Numbered from the stretch's first letter, positions 1 to 9,429 are shown. The stretch: DNA of 64,000 bases from Streptomyces rubellomurinus (GCF_000961885.1 NZ_JZKH01000027.1:25678-89677), one strand, 5' to 3'. Notes: generated from the sequence alone by a model not told the origin. Made by a program: numbers and translations.

Positions 1-2
1 GC

Positions 3-53
3 TACGGCGACTCCAACGACCCGACCAAGGTCCAGGCCGCCTGGACGAAGTGA
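3..53 (+). CDS. 3' end of an unknown plus-strand gene (partial)
   Basis: Only the last 16 codons and a TGA stop lie in the window, reading YGDSNDPTKVQAAWTK. The fragment ends just before a strong hairpin, as a real gene end should. It is too short to assign a family. In most Streptomyces genomes the gene after obg is proB on the same strand as obg; here the neighbour is convergent, so the local order differs. The frame is chosen because it is the only one that ends with a stop immediately before the terminator. Confidence 0.5.
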   Translation, partial: YGDSNDPTKVQAAWTK

Positions 54-79
54 CACCCAGTCACCACGGAAACGACGAA

Positions 80-112
80 CGGCCCCGCCACCTTCTTCAG
101 GTGGCGGGGCCG
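80..112. terminator. Bidirectional terminator between the partial gene and obg
   Basis: A 13-bp perfect GC-rich stem (80-92 with 100-112) closes a 7-base loop. It lies between two convergent genes and can serve both. Confidence 0.75.
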
Positions 113-162
113 TTCCGCTACTCGCCCGCTCGCCTCCGGGCCGTTCCGTTACTCGCCCGCTC
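107..162. repeat. 25-bp direct repeat overlapping the obg stop codon
   Basis: Positions 107-131 and 138-162 are the same 25 bases with one mismatch, a 31-bp period. The second copy reaches into the obg stop codon and the first overlaps the terminator arm, so the obg 3' end looks duplicated. Confidence 0.8.
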
Positions 163-1639
163 AGTAGTCCTCGTCGTCGCCCTCGACCTCGGCCTGCCGG
201 CCGCTGGAGAGCGCCTCGAAGGCGAGGAACTCGGCCTCGGCCGCATCCCGGCCCTTCTGCTTCTCGCGGCGGCGGTCGACCGCCGGGCGGGGGTTCTCGA
301 ACCGGTGGTCCTCACCGCGGCGGCCGAGCATCTCGGCGCCGGCGGCCATGGTCGGCTCCCAGTCGAAGACGACGGCGTTCTCGTCGGGGCCGATGATGAC
401 GGTGTCGCCCTCGTGCGCCCCGACCTTCCACAGCCGCTCCTCGACACCGAGGCGGGCCAGCCGGTCGGCGAGGTAGCCGACCGCCTCGTCGTTGGAGAAG
501 TCGGTCTGGCGGACCCAGCGCTCCGGCTTGACGCCGCGGATGCGGTAGGCGCCGTCCTCCTCCTCGATGGTGAAGCCCGCGTCGTCGACGGCGGTGGGCC
601 GCAGCACGATCCGGGTGGACTCCTCGACCGGCTTGGCGGCGCGCGCCTCGGCGACGATCCCGGCCAGCGCGAAGCTCAGCTCGCGCAGGCCCTTGCGGGA
701 GGCGGCGGACACCTCGAACACCCGGTAGCCGCGCTCCTCCAGCGAGGCGCGGGTGAGGTCGGCGATGTCCTGGCCGTCCGGCACGTCCACCTTGTTGAGC
801 GCGACCAGGCGCGGGCGGTCGTCCAGGCCGCCGTACTCGGCGAGCTCGGCCTCGATGGTCTCCAGGTCGCTCAGCGGGTCGCGGCCGGGCTCCAGGGTGG
901 CGCAGTCCAGCACGTGCACCAGCACCGAGCAGCGCTCGACGTGCCGCAGGAACTCCAGGCCGAGGCCGCGGCCCTGGCTGGCGCCCGGGATCAGGCCGGG
1001 CACGTCGGCGATGGTGTAGACGGTGTCGCCGGCGGTGACCACGCCCAGGTTGGGGATCAGGGTGGTGAACGGGTAGTCCGCGATCTTCGGCTTGGCTGCG
1101 GAGAGCACCGAGATCAGCGAGGACTTGCCGGCGCTCGGGTAGCCGACCAGCGCGACGTCGGCGACGGACTTGAGCTCCATCACGATGTCGCGGGCCTCGC
1201 CGGGCTCGCCGAGCAGGGCGAAGCCGGGGGCCTTGCGGCGGGCGGAGGCGAGCGCGGCGTTGCCGAGGCCGCCGCGGCCGCCCTGGGCGGCGACGAAGCT
1301 GGTGCCGTGGCCGACGAGGTCGGCGAGCACGTTGCCCTTGCGGTCCAGCACGACGGTGCCGTCCGGCACCAGCAGGACGAGGTCCTCGCCGTCCGCGCCG
1401 GTGCGGTTGCCGCCCGCGCCGGGCTTGCCGTTGGTGGCCTTGCGCTTGGGCGAGTGGTGGTACTCCAGCAGGGTGGTGACCTGCGAGTCGACGGTGAGGA
1501 TGACGCTGCCGCCCTCCCCGCCGTTGCCGCCGTCCGGGCCGCCGAGCGGCTTGAACTTCTCGCGGTGCACGGAGGCGCAGCCGTGGCCCCCGTTACCCGC
1601 GGCGACGTGAAGTTCGACGCGGTCCACGAAGGTGGTCAT
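161..1639 (-). CDS. obg: Obg/CgtA GTPase
   Basis: A 492-residue ribosome-associated GTPase involved in 50S maturation; in Streptomyces, Obg is also linked to the onset of aerial growth. The glycine-rich Obg fold fills the first ~155 residues ([20 protein letters not shown]). The G domain follows with GYPSAGKSS near residue 165, DVPG, and NKVD near 283, and an OCT domain lies near 345-430. The acidic tail ends in EGDDEDY. The ATG at 1639 is chosen because it gives the canonical N-terminus MTTFVDRV and has GGAGG upstream; further upstream starts would add 26 residues foreign to the family. It is last in the L21-L27-Obg block. The call is certain. Confidence 0.97.
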   Translation of the reverse strand: MTTFVDRVELHVAAGNGGHGCASVHREKFKPLGGPDGGNGGEGGSVILTVDSQVTTLLEYHHSPKRKATNGKPGAGGNRTGADGEDLVLLVPDGTVVLDRKGNVLADLVGHGTSFVAAQGGRGGLGNAALASARRKAPGFALLGEPGEARDIVMELKSVADVALVGYPSAGKSSLISVLSAAKPKIADYPFTTLIPNLGVVTAGDTVYTIADVPGLIPGASQGRGLGLEFLRHVERCSVLVHVLDCATLEPGRDPLSDLETIEAELAEYGGLDDRPRLVALNKVDVPDGQDIADLTRASLEERGYRVFEVSAASRKGLRELSFALAGIVAEARAAKPVEESTRIVLRPTAVDDAGFTIEEEDGAYRIRGVKPERWVRQTDFSNDEAVGYLADRLARLGVEERLWKVGAHEGDTVIIGPDENAVVFDWEPTMAAGAEMLGRRGEDHRFENPRPAVDRRREKQKGRDAAEAEFLAFEALSSGRQAEVEGDDEDY

Positions 1640-1689
1640 GGGTGTGCCTCCAGTGCGCGAGAGTCTGCTTGCTACCTGCGTAAAGCGCG

Positions 1690-1721
1690 AAGGGTGGACC
1701 GGAGAATTCCGGCCCACCCTT
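1690..1721 (-). terminator. Hairpin between rpmA and obg
   Basis: An 8-bp outer stem (1690-1697 with 1714-1721) and a 5-bp inner stem (1699-1703 with 1708-1712) with a GAAT loop lie between rpmA and obg. It could be an attenuator or RNA-processing site that sets Obg levels below those of the ribosomal proteins. No long U-run follows. Confidence 0.5.
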
Positions 1722-1760
1722 CAGTGTGAGTCGTCAGACGACTCGGGAGTCCGCGGGGAC

Positions 1761-2018
1761 TCAGGCCTCAACGGCCACGATGTTGACGACCTTGCGGCCG
1801 CGACGGTTGCCGAACTGAACCGCACCGGCGGTCAGCGCGAACAGGGTGTCGTCGCCACCACGGCCGACACCGGCACCCGGGTGGAAGTGGGTGCCGCGCT
1901 GGCGGACGAGGATCTCGCCGGCGGAGACGACCTGGCCACCGAAGCGCTTCACGCCGAGGCGCTGGGCGTTCGAGTCACGGCCGTTACGAGTAGAGCTTGC
2001 GCCCTTCTTGTGTGCCAT
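1761..2018 (-). CDS. rpmA: 50S ribosomal protein L27
   Basis: An 85-residue ribosomal protein whose N-terminal tail reaches the peptidyl-transferase centre. [16 protein letters not shown] is the family signature start and GVKRFGGQ and [10 protein letters not shown] follow. Length matches the family. It lies 14 bp downstream of rplU and is surely co-transcribed with it. There is no cleavable N-terminal extension of the Firmicutes type. The ATG at 2018 has GGGGA about 10 bases upstream. Confidence 0.98.
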   Translation of the reverse strand: MAHKKGASSTRNGRDSNAQRLGVKRFGGQVVSAGEILVRQRGTHFHPGAGVGRGGDDTLFALTAGAVQFGNRRGRKVVNIVAVEA

Positions 2019-2032
2019 TTTTCGCTATCCCC

Positions 2033-2350
2033 TTACTTGCTGACCGAGTCGATGCTCGTGATGCGCACCGCGGTGTGCTGCTGACGGTGACCCTGGCGAC
2101 GGCGGTAGCCGGTCTTGTTCTTGTAGCGCAGGATGACGATCTTGTCGCCCTTGGTCTGGTCGACCACCTCGGCGTGAGCCTTCACGCCGGCCAGGACCCA
2201 CGGGTCGGAGGTGACGGCGTCACCGTCGACGACCAGGATGGTCGAGAGCTCCACCGAGTCGCCCGGCTTGGCCTCGATACGGTCGATCTCCAGCACGTCG
2301 CCGACGGCGACCTTGTGCTGGCGGCCGCCTGCGCGAACGATCGCGTACAT
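2033..2350 (-). CDS. rplU: 50S ribosomal protein L21
   Basis: A 105-residue 23S rRNA-binding protein of the large subunit. The N-terminus [18 protein letters not shown] and the C-terminal [14 protein letters not shown] with ITSID are diagnostic for L21. It is first in the rplU-rpmA-obg block. An AGGAAAG Shine-Dalgarno lies upstream of the ATG at 2350. The leader on the minus strand (about 2351-2500) carries a TTGACC -35-like element, so the block probably has its own promoter downstream of rne. Confidence 0.98.
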   Translation of the reverse strand: MYAIVRAGGRQHKVAVGDVLEIDRIEAKPGDSVELSTILVVDGDAVTSDPWVLAGVKAHAEVVDQTKGDKIVILRYKNKTGYRRRQGHRQQHTAVRITSIDSVSK

Positions 2351-2473
2351 GCGGTACCTACTTTCCTAACTCGGTCGGACCTCCCGACGCCAGCCGCCTG
2401 GGTACGGACACAGGGGCCTCCTCCCGATCGCTGCGCGCGAGCGCGCGGCTCTCGGGAAGGTGATGTGCTCGGG

Positions 2474-2501
2474 AGCATGGCGTAGACACGCCGATGGTCA
2501 A
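2474..2501 (-). promoter_or_regulatory. Possible rplU promoter
   Basis: Read on the minus strand, TTGACC (2501-2496) is followed after 16 bases by CATGCT (2479-2474). The -35 resembles the HrdB consensus; the -10 is poor. Placement between the rne terminator and rplU fits. Confidence 0.3.
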
Positions 2502-2542
2502 GAATACGGACCGGCCGCCCGAGGGGCAAACCGGCCCGTACG

Positions 2543-2572
2543 GCCCGGGGCGGAAGCGGTTCCGCCCCGGGC
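2543..2572 (-). terminator. rne terminator
   Basis: A perfect 13-bp stem (2543-2555 with 2560-2572) with a GCGG loop begins 8 bases after the rne stop codon. Confidence 0.8.
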
Positions 2573-2579
2573 GTGGGCA

Positions 2580-5500
2580 CTACTCGGCCGCCGTATCACC
2601 CTCGGCGGCCGCGGCCTTCTTGGCCGCCGCGCTCGTCCGCTTGGTCGCGGTCTTGCGGGCGGTGGTCTTCTTGGCCGCCGCGGTGGTCTTCTTGGCGGCG
2701 GTCTTCTTCGCGGCGGTCTTGCGGGCGGCCCGCTTCTTCGGGGCCGGCGCCTCCTCGGCCGGGGCCTCCTCGGCGGCGGCCTCGACGGGAGCCTCGGCCT
2801 CCGTCCCGACGACCACGGCCTCCGCGACCACGACCGGCTCGGCCGGCTCCTCGGCGGTCTCCGCGGCCTCGACGGCGCCCTCGGCGGCCTGCAGGGCCGC
2901 CTCCAGCGCCGCGTCGGCCTTCGCCTGCAGCACCACGATCTCGGCGCCCTGCGGCGAACCGGCCGGAGCCGTCGCCTTGCGCACCGCGCGGCGGCGGGGC
3001 CGGGCGGCCGGAGCGGCCGCCGGCTCGGCGGGCGCCTCGACCACGGCCTCGACGACGGCCTCGGCGGCCGGCGCCTCGGTGGTCGGAACCTCGACACCCG
3101 GGACCTCCAGGGCCAGCTGGCCCTCGATCTCCTCGCGCACCGGCTCCGCGGCCTCGATCCCCGCCTCGGTCTCGACGACCTCGAAGGTCTCGACGGCCTC
3201 GGCCACCGCGGCCTCGACGGCCTGCGGCTCCTCGTGGCCCGCCCCGCCCTTGCCCCGGCGGCGGCGCTTGCCGCCGCCCGAGCCCGCCTCGACCGCGGCC
3301 GGGGCGTGGTGGTGGGCGCTCGGCTGCTCCATGTGCACGATCACGCCGCGCCCGTTGCAGTGCACGCAGGACTCGGAGAAGGACTCCAGCAGGCCCTGGC
3401 CGACCCGCTTGCGGGTCATCTGGACCAGGCCCAGCGAGGTGACCTCGGCCACCTGGTGCTTGGTCCGGTCCCGGCCCAGGCACTCCAGCAGGCGGCGCAG
3501 CACCAGGTCCCGGTTGGACTCCAGCACCATGTCGATGAAGTCGATCACGATGATGCCGCCGAGGTCGCGCAGCCGCAGCTGGCGCACGATCTCCTCGGCC
3601 GCCTCGATGTTGTTCCGGGTGACCGTCTCCTCCAGGTTGCCGCCCTGGCCGACGAACTTCCCGGTGTTGACGTCGATGACGACCATCGCCTCGGTGCGGT
3701 CGATCACCAGCGAACCGCCGCTGGGCAGCCAGACCTTGCGGTCCAGCGCCTTCATCAGCTGCTCGTCGATCCGGTAGGTGGCGAACACGTCCACCTCGGA
3801 GGTCCACCGCTGGAGCCGCTCGGCGAGGTCCGGGGCCACGTTGGAGACGTACTCGTGGATGGTCGTCCACGCCTCGTCGCCGGAGACGATGACCTTGGTG
3901 AAGTCCTCGTTGAAGATGTCGCGGACGACCCGGACGGTCATGTCCGGCTCGCCGTACAGCAGCGCCGGGGCGTTGCCCGTCGCGGCCTTCTTCTGGATGT
4001 CCTCCCACTGCTGCTGCAGCCGCTGGACGTCCCGGGTCAGCTCCTCCTCGGAGGCGCCCTCGGCGGCGGTGCGCACGATGACGCCCGCGTCGTCCGGGAC
4101 GATCTTCTTGAGGATCTGCTTCAGGCGCGCGCGCTCGTTCTCGGGGAGCTTGCGCGAGATGCCGGTCATCGAGCCCTCGGGCACGTACACCAGGTAGCGG
4201 CCGGGCAGCGAGATCTGGCTGGTCAGGCGGGCGCCCTTGTGGCCGATCGGGTCCTTGGAGACCTGCACCAGCACGGACTGGCCGGACTTCAGCACCGACT
4301 CGATCCGGCGCGGGCCGCCGTGGCCCAGCGCGCCGAAGTTGACCTCGCCGGCGTACAGCACGGCGTTGCGGCCCTTGCCGATGTCGACGAACGCGGCCTC
4401 CATCGACGGCAGCACGTTCTGGACCTTGCCCAGGTAGACGTTGCCGACGTACGAGGTGGCCTGCTCCTTGTTGACGTAGTGCTCGACGAGCACGCCGTCC
4501 TCCAGGACGCCGATCTGGGTGCGCTGGCCGTTCTGGCGCACCACCATGACGCGCTCGACGGACTCGCGGCGGGCCAGGAACTCGGCCTCGGTGATGATCG
4601 GCACCCGGCGGCGGCCCAGCTCGCGGCCCTCGCGGCGGCGCTGCTTCTTCGCCTCCAGACGGGTCGAGCCCTTGATGGACTGCACCTCGTCCGGGTCGAA
4701 CGACGGCTCGGTGGAGCGGCGGCGCGGCTCGCGCACCTTCACCACCGTGCGGACGCCGTCCTCGGTGGTCTCGGCGGTCTCGACGGCGCCGGCCTCACCG
4801 CTGCGGCGGCGACGGCGGCGGCGACGGCGGGACGAGGACAGGCCGGCGGCCAGGTCGTCGTCCTCCTCGCCTTCCTCCTCGAAGCCCTCGGCCGGCTCCT
4901 CCGCGGCGGGCTGCTCGACGGTCTCGGCGGCCTCGAACTCCTCGGCCTCGCCACGGCGGCGGCGGCGGCCGCCCCGGCGGCGGCGGCGCGACGGACGGCC
5001 GTCCTCCCACTCGTCCTCGGTCTCCGGACCGGCGGCGGGGGCCTCGACCACGGCCTCGACGGCGGGCGCCTCGGCCGCCGGCGCCTTCACGGCCGGGGCC
5101 TTGGCCGCGGGGGCCTTCGCGGCCGGGGCCTTCGCGGCGGGGGCCTCGACGGGCGCCTCGGCGCCCCGCTTGCGGCGGCCCGTCTCCACCCGGGTGCGGA
5201 CCCGGCGGCGGCGGCCGACACCGCTGTACTCGTACTCGTCCTCGTCCTCGCGGCCGGCGGCGGCGACCGGGGCCTCCGCCTCGACCGGGGCCTGGGCCTG
5301 GGCCGGGGCCGGGGCGGCGGCCTGCTGCGGCGCGGCCGGGGCGGCGGGCGCGGCGGTGAACGGAGCCGGCTCCTGGAACACCGGGGCCTGGAAGACCGCG
5401 GTGGCCGGGCGGACGGCGCGGCGGCGCGTGCGGTGCGGCGGCTCGGCCTCGACGGCGGGGGCGGCGGCGGCCGGGGCGGGCTGCTCGGCGGCGGCCTCCT

Positions 5501-6140
5501 CCTCGGACTCCTCCTCGACGGCGGGCTCCTCGGCCACCGGCTCCTCGACGACCGGCTCCACGACCGGCGCGGCCTCGACCACGCGACGGCGACGGGCGCG
5601 GCGCGCCGGAGCGGCCGGGGCCTCCTCGGCCACCGGCTCGGCGGCGGGGGCGGGCGCGGCGGGCTCCTCGACGGCGGGGGCGGCGGGCTCCTCGGCCGCG
5701 ACGACCGGGGCCTCGGCCCGCTTGCGGGTCCGGCGGGCCCGCACGGGCTTCTCCGCCTTCTCCTCGCTCTTCTCCTCGGCCTTCTCGGCCTTCTCGTTCT
5801 TCTCCTCGGCCGGCTTCTCGGCGGCTTCCGGCCCGGTGACCACGATCGCGGTCGCCTCCGGCGCCCCGGCCGGGGCCTCGGCACGCTTGCGGGTCCGGCG
5901 GGCCCGGACCGGCTTCTCGGCCGCCTGGGCCGGCTCCGCCTCCGGAGCCCGCTCGGCGGGCGCCTCGGCGGGGACGACCGTCTCGGCCGTCTCGGCGGCC
6001 GCGCCCAGCGGCGCACCGGCCGGGCGGGACACCGCCCGGCGACGGCGGCGCGGCGGCGCTGCGGCCGTGCCCTCGCCGGTCGCGGCGGTCTCGTTCTGTT
6101 CCGTGGCCGCAGACTGCTGCGGATCGGTGTTCTCGAGCAT
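2580..6140 (-). CDS. rne: Ribonuclease E/G family endoribonuclease
   Basis: A 1186-residue RNase E/G for mRNA decay and rRNA/tRNA processing. As in Streptomyces RNase ES, the catalytic core is central, flanked by two long disordered arms. The N-terminal ~530 residues are Ala/Glu/Pro-rich with Arg-rich blocks, including two copies of RARRTRKRAEAP and a run of AAKAP repeats. The S1 domain starts near 540 (YVGNVYLGKVQNVLP). The DNase I-like site has VVIDVNTGKF near 820 and IIVIDFIDM. The zinc-link motif CVHCNGRG is near 930. The C-terminal arm ends in AKKT-type repeats. The ATG at 6140 has GGGAGA upstream; a start at 6242 is possible but lacks a comparable site. The disordered arms likely bind RNA or partners such as PNPase (inference). 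Confidence 0.95.
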   Translation of the reverse strand: MLENTDPQQSAATEQNETAATGEGTAAAPPRRRRRAVSRPAGAPLGAAAETAETVVPAEAPAERAPEAEPAQAAEKPVRARRTRKRAEAPAGAPEATAIVVTGPEAAEKPAEEKNEKAEKAEEKSEEKAEKPVRARRTRKRAEAPVVAAEEPAAPAVEEPAAPAPAAEPVAEEAPAAPARRARRRRVVEAAPVVEPVVEEPVAEEPAVEEESEEEAAAEQPAPAAAAPAVEAEPPHRTRRRAVRPATAVFQAPVFQEPAPFTAAPAAPAAPQQAAAPAPAQAQAPVEAEAPVAAAGREDEDEYEYSGVGRRRRVRTRVETGRRKRGAEAPVEAPAAKAPAAKAPAAKAPAVKAPAAEAPAVEAVVEAPAAGPETEDEWEDGRPSRRRRRGGRRRRRGEAEEFEAAETVEQPAAEEPAEGFEEEGEEDDDLAAGLSSSRRRRRRRRRSGEAGAVETAETTEDGVRTVVKVREPRRRSTEPSFDPDEVQSIKGSTRLEAKKQRRREGRELGRRRVPIITEAEFLARRESVERVMVVRQNGQRTQIGVLEDGVLVEHYVNKEQATSYVGNVYLGKVQNVLPSMEAAFVDIGKGRNAVLYAGEVNFGALGHGGPRRIESVLKSGQSVLVQVSKDPIGHKGARLTSQISLPGRYLVYVPEGSMTGISRKLPENERARLKQILKKIVPDDAGVIVRTAAEGASEEELTRDVQRLQQQWEDIQKKAATGNAPALLYGEPDMTVRVVRDIFNEDFTKVIVSGDEAWTTIHEYVSNVAPDLAERLQRWTSEVDVFATYRIDEQLMKALDRKVWLPSGGSLVIDRTEAMVVIDVNTGKFVGQGGNLEETVTRNNIEAAEEIVRQLRLRDLGGIIVIDFIDMVLESNRDLVLRRLLECLGRDRTKHQVAEVTSLGLVQMTRKRVGQGLLESFSESCVHCNGRGVIVHMEQPSAHHHAPAAVEAGSGGGKRRRRGKGGAGHEEPQAVEAAVAEAVETFEVVETEAGIEAAEPVREEIEGQLALEVPGVEVPTTEAPAAEAVVEAVVEAPAEPAAAPAARPRRRAVRKATAPAGSPQGAEIVVLQAKADAALEAALQAAEGAVEAAETAEEPAEPVVVAEAVVVGTEAEAPVEAAAEEAPAEEAPAPKKRAARKTAAKKTAAKKTTAAAKKTTARKTATKRTSAAAKKAAAAEGDTAAE

Positions 6141-6537
6141 GCGGGTGGATCTCCCGTCAGGCCCCCGGGCTCCACGTCCGGGCACGGCACGGCACCGGTG
6201 GGCGGCCGGCATCGCAAGGATGCTCGGGCCGGACCCTTTCACGGTGCCACCGCGCGGACACGAAGCCGCACAGGGGCTCGTAGTCTCGCTCGGCGCCCCG
6301 CGCGTCGGCGGGGTGTCGAAAGTCTTCTGGTCTGACCAGTCTTCTGAGGTTTTCCCAAGCTGCGCCGTCCCCGGTCCCGGGTGGCTCCCGGACGGGGCCC
6401 CGGGCTCGCCGACCGTCCTGGTCGGCGGCCCCGAGTGGCCGGCCTGTGCTGCGACGACGTTCGCTCCCCTGGGGAGCCGCGGGAACCCCGGAGGACCTTC
6501 GGGGCCCAGTGAGGCACTGGACCCCGGCCTCCGCCCG
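6141..6537. other. Intergenic region upstream of rne
   Basis: No gene is seen. It should hold the rne promoter and leader. A 9-bp direct repeat (AGTCTTCTG at 6321-6329 and 6338-6346, 17-bp period) brackets the near-palindrome CTGGTCTGACCAG (6327-6339). GC-rich inverted sequences at about 6367-6410 may form leader structure. Confidence 0.5.
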
Positions 6538-7338
6538 CTAGGCGGACGCGGAAGCGCGCGGCCCGGCAGCCGGCTCCGAGCCGGTCGGGGCCGCGGCGCG
6601 GTCGAGCGCCAGCGGGTCGGTCACCGTGCCGGCCCCCTCGTCGAGCGGCCCCTGCGCCAGCCTGGTCACCTCTGCGGGGACCGGCGGCGCCAGGTCGGCC
6701 GTCGCACGGAGACCGGACAATACGTCGTCGGGTCGTACGGCGGGTGTGGCGTGTCGTACTACCAGGCGCAGTATCGCACAGGGACGGCCGGTCCGAACAT
6801 CGCGCCCCGTCCCGGCACCCGGCTCCGCACCGTCGCCGACCTGCGGCGGGACGAGCTCCAGCGCCGCCACGGCACCGCGCGCGTCGAAGACCCGCAGGCC
6901 GTTCTTGGTGAGGCGTTCGACCTCGACCCGCTCCTCGGCCAGGAACACGGCGACCGCGCGGGCCGCCTCGTCCTCCTCGACCCCGTCCAGCCGGACCAGC
7001 CACTCGGAGGCCTCCAGGCGCTCCACGAAGTTCGGCGTCCGGACCTCGACGGCGTCGATCACGTCCAGGCCCTTCGGCAGCGACTCGTCCAGCTGCGCCC
7101 GCAGCGCCTCCGGGTCGCGGTGCGCGGCCAGGCCGATCTCCAGGTACTCCGCCTCGCTCGCCACCCCGGTCGGGGCGGCGTTGGCGTAGGAGACCTTCGG
7201 GTGCGGCGTGAAACCGGCCGAATAGGCCATCGGAACGGCGGACCGGCGCAGGGCGCGCTCGAAGGCGCGCTGGAAGTCACGGTGGCTGGTGAACCGGAGC
7301 CGGCCGCGCTTGGTGTAACGGAGGCGAATCCGCTGCAC
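6538..7338 (-). CDS. TIGR03936-type radical SAM-associated protein (DUF2344)
   Basis: A 266-residue protein of the family found beside or fused to the TIGR03960 radical SAM enzyme. The signature N-terminus RLRYTKRGRLRFTSHRDFQRAFERALRR, shown here in pieces, includes the conserved RFTSHRDFQR, followed by MAYSAGFTPHPK and AEYLEIGL. The function is unknown; the family resembles tRNA/rRNA-modifying systems and is usually next to the ribosomal L21/L27 genes. The start is GTG at 7338 with no convincing Shine-Dalgarno, which suggests leaderless or coupled translation. Its expected partner (10003-11946) is separated from it here by two plus-strand genes, so the pair is not an operon. Confidence 0.85.
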   Translation of the reverse strand: MQRIRLRYTKRGRLRFTSHRDFQRAFERALRRSAVPMAYSAGFTPHPKVSYANAAPTGVASEAEYLEIGLAAHRDPEALRAQLDESLPKGLDVIDAVEVRTPNFVERLEASEWLVRLDGVEEDEAARAVAVFLAEERVEVERLTKNGLRVFDARGAVAALELVPPQVGDGAEPGAGTGRDVRTGRPCAILRLVVRHATPAVRPDDVLSGLRATADLAPPVPAEVTRLAQGPLDEGAGTVTDPLALDRAAAPTGSEPAAGPRASASA

Positions 7339-7676
7339 CGTCGGCGCGGGCGGCGGACCGTCGGGCGTACGGCGTGCCAGGGTCGCTCAGTCCTTCATCA
7401 GTGGTCCCCGTCCGGGTTACTGCACCGGACATCTGTCACCAGCAAGGGTACGCGCCCCACCCGTCCGCTCGCCCCGCCCCGCCCGGCCCCCGCCCCCCGG
7501 AGACCGCCGGAGCGCGGCCCCGGGACGGGAAAGATAGGGCATCGAGAGGCAAAAGCGGTCGAAAAGCGACTGCACGGCCCGCCGACTGACGGACAGTCGG
7601 CCGGTAGTATCCTTCCTCATTCATCGGCAACGCACGAAAGCCTGCCGATAAAGAAAGGAACAATCTCGACAATGGA
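7339..7676. other. Intergenic region between two divergent genes
   Basis: No gene is seen. It should hold promoters for the minus-strand TIGR03936 gene and the plus-strand glycosyltransferase. A -10-like TAGTAT lies at 7605-7610 and a small inverted repeat (ACTGACGGACAGT) lies just upstream. The last 100 bases are noticeably more AT-rich than the surroundings. Confidence 0.4.
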
Positions 7677-9287
7677 ATGCGCGGCGCCTCTCCTCATTCC
7701 TTCTGCGACGGTGCGAATACCATCGTGATCAGGCGATTCGCAACTCCCCGGAAGAGCACCATCGCGATCACCGTCATCACCGTGGTCGCAGCGATCCTCA
7801 GACTGTGGCGTTTTCCGGATCTGCCCGGCGGCCTCAATCAGGACGAAGCCAGCGCCGGATACGAATCCTTAGCCCTGCTGACCGACGGCACGGACCGGTG
7901 GGGCAACGCCTGGCCGGTCTACTTCCCCAGCTGGGGTTCCGGACAGAACGTCCTGCTCTCCTACCTGAGCGTGCCGTTCGTCGGACTGTTCGGCCTGACC
8001 GTCTTCTCCGTGCGACTGGTCCCGGTGCTCCTGGGCATCGGCGCCGTCCCGCTGCTCCACGCCGCCCTGCGGCGTTTCGTGGACGTCCCCACGGCCCTGG
8101 TCGGGGCGGGCCTGCTCGCCGTCACCCCGTGGCACGTCACCGCGTCCCGGTGGGCGCTGGAGTCGAACATCCTGCCGTTCTTCCTGCTCGCCGGGGTCAC
8201 CACCCTGGGATATGCGTACACCTCGTCGCGCTCCCGGATCCTGATCCCCTTCTCACTGGTATTCCTGGCACTCTCCCTGTACGCCTACGGGGTGGCGATC
8301 TTCGTGGTGCCGGTGGTCATCGGACTCTATTTCTGCACCCGGTACCGCACGGTTCTCAAGCACCCGGTCCTGGTCGGTTCGAGCGTGCTGGTATTCCTGG
8401 TCGTCGCCGGGCCGCTGCTGCTGTTCGTGCTGGTCAACAACGTCCTGCACCACGTTCCGCATTTCGTTTCCTCCCTGCCGTTCACCGTGCCGAACATCTC
8501 CTCGCGGCTGGACCAGATCACCAACGGCCAGGACCTGGCCGAGCTGAACACCCACTTCGTGACCGGCGGCTTCGGCGACGGCTACCTGTGGACCGTCCCC
8601 ACCGGCTTCCTGGCACTGGGCGTGATCGGATTTCCCCTGGTCGCCCTGGGCGTCTACTTCGCGGTCCGCACCCGCAGCCCCGAAACGAACCTGTTCACCT
8701 TCTGGCTGATCGGCGCGGTCATCCTGCTGTTCGTGGTGCCGGCCAACGGCAACCGGGCCAACGCGCTGTTCATCCCCCTGATCGCCTTCACCGCGATCGG
8801 CATCGGCGGCCTGTACCGCGCCCTGTCCGACCGGAAAACCGGCCGGGCGGTCGTCGCGGTCGTCATGGCCACCGCACTCGGCTACGGCGCGCTCTTCTTC
8901 CACGACTACACGACCCGCTACCCCGACAGGATCGCCGCCCCCTTCGGCAAGGGCTTCGACGACGCGCTGAAGTCGGCCAACGGGGCGCAGCACGCGAACG
9001 AGCCGATCTACATCTCCGACCGGTTCCCGCTCAACTACATGGAGACCCTCTTCTACCTGCGGACGGACCCGAAGGACTTCCGGGCGAACACCGAGAGCCG
9101 CCTCGTCGACGGGGTCTACCAGGTGCGCAACTACCGGCACTACTACTTCTCCAGCAACGAGACGTCACTGGACGCCGCCCCCAGCTACCTGGCGGTGCTC
9201 CGCGGCGACGAACAACGCAAGTGCGCCCGCACCGACACGCTCGCCAAGCACCACCAGTGGACCGTCATCCGCTGCGCCACCCGCTGA
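7677..9287 (+). CDS. Polytopic glycosyltransferase of the GT-C class (PMT/ArnT-like, GT39/GT83)
   Basis: A 536-residue membrane protein with about 10-12 hydrophobic segments. After the first segment comes LNQDEASAGYES, the Asp-Glu loop that serves as catalytic motif in PMT/ArnT-type enzymes, which use polyprenyl-phosphate sugars to glycosylate proteins or lipids outside the cytoplasm. A soluble C-terminal part contains ISDRFPLNYMETLFYLR. The acceptor and sugar are unknown. The start is uncertain: ATG 7677 is about 17 bases from AAAGGA, and GTG 7725 is an alternative. Codon choice in the N-terminal part is less GC-biased than in neighbours, and it interrupts a conserved gene pair, so recent acquisition is plausible. 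Confidence 0.75.
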   Translation: MRGASPHSFCDGANTIVIRRFATPRKSTIAITVITVVAAILRLWRFPDLPGGLNQDEASAGYESLALLTDGTDRWGNAWPVYFPSWGSGQNVLLSYLSVPFVGLFGLTVFSVRLVPVLLGIGAVPLLHAALRRFVDVPTALVGAGLLAVTPWHVTASRWALESNILPFFLLAGVTTLGYAYTSSRSRILIPFSLVFLALSLYAYGVAIFVVPVVIGLYFCTRYRTVLKHPVLVGSSVLVFLVVAGPLLLFVLVNNVLHHVPHFVSSLPFTVPNISSRLDQITNGQDLAELNTHFVTGGFGDGYLWTVPTGFLALGVIGFPLVALGVYFAVRTRSPETNLFTFWLIGAVILLFVVPANGNRANALFIPLIAFTAIGIGGLYRALSDRKTGRAVVAVVMATALGYGALFFHDYTTRYPDRIAAPFGKGFDDALKSANGAQHANEPIYISDRFPLNYMETLFYLRTDPKDFRANTESRLVDGVYQVRNYRHYYFSSNETSLDAAPSYLAVLRGDEQRKCARTDTLAKHHQWTVIRCATR

Positions 9288-9429
9288 CACCCCGGCGGTG
9301 AGCCCCGAACCGCCGGAGCCGGGCCAGCTGTGTTCGAGAGGCTGGTGGCAGGTCCAGCTACCGGTCCTGTCAGCGGCGACCGCTAGCGTGCGGCGCAGTC
9401 GGGAAACGGGTGACCAGGGAGGGTTTTGC

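Noticed and set aside
2460..6335. A 1291-codon open frame on the plus strand opposite rne
   Set aside because: It is a shadow of a GC-rich gene: Leu/Gly/Arg-rich, no domain, no ribosome site, while the minus-strand frame has a full RNase E core.
6326..6341. TCTGGTCTGACCAGTC as a DasR site
   Set aside because: The half-sites are one base too close for the 16-bp dre consensus, and the downstream gene is RNase E, not a known DasR target. Kept only as a minor observation.
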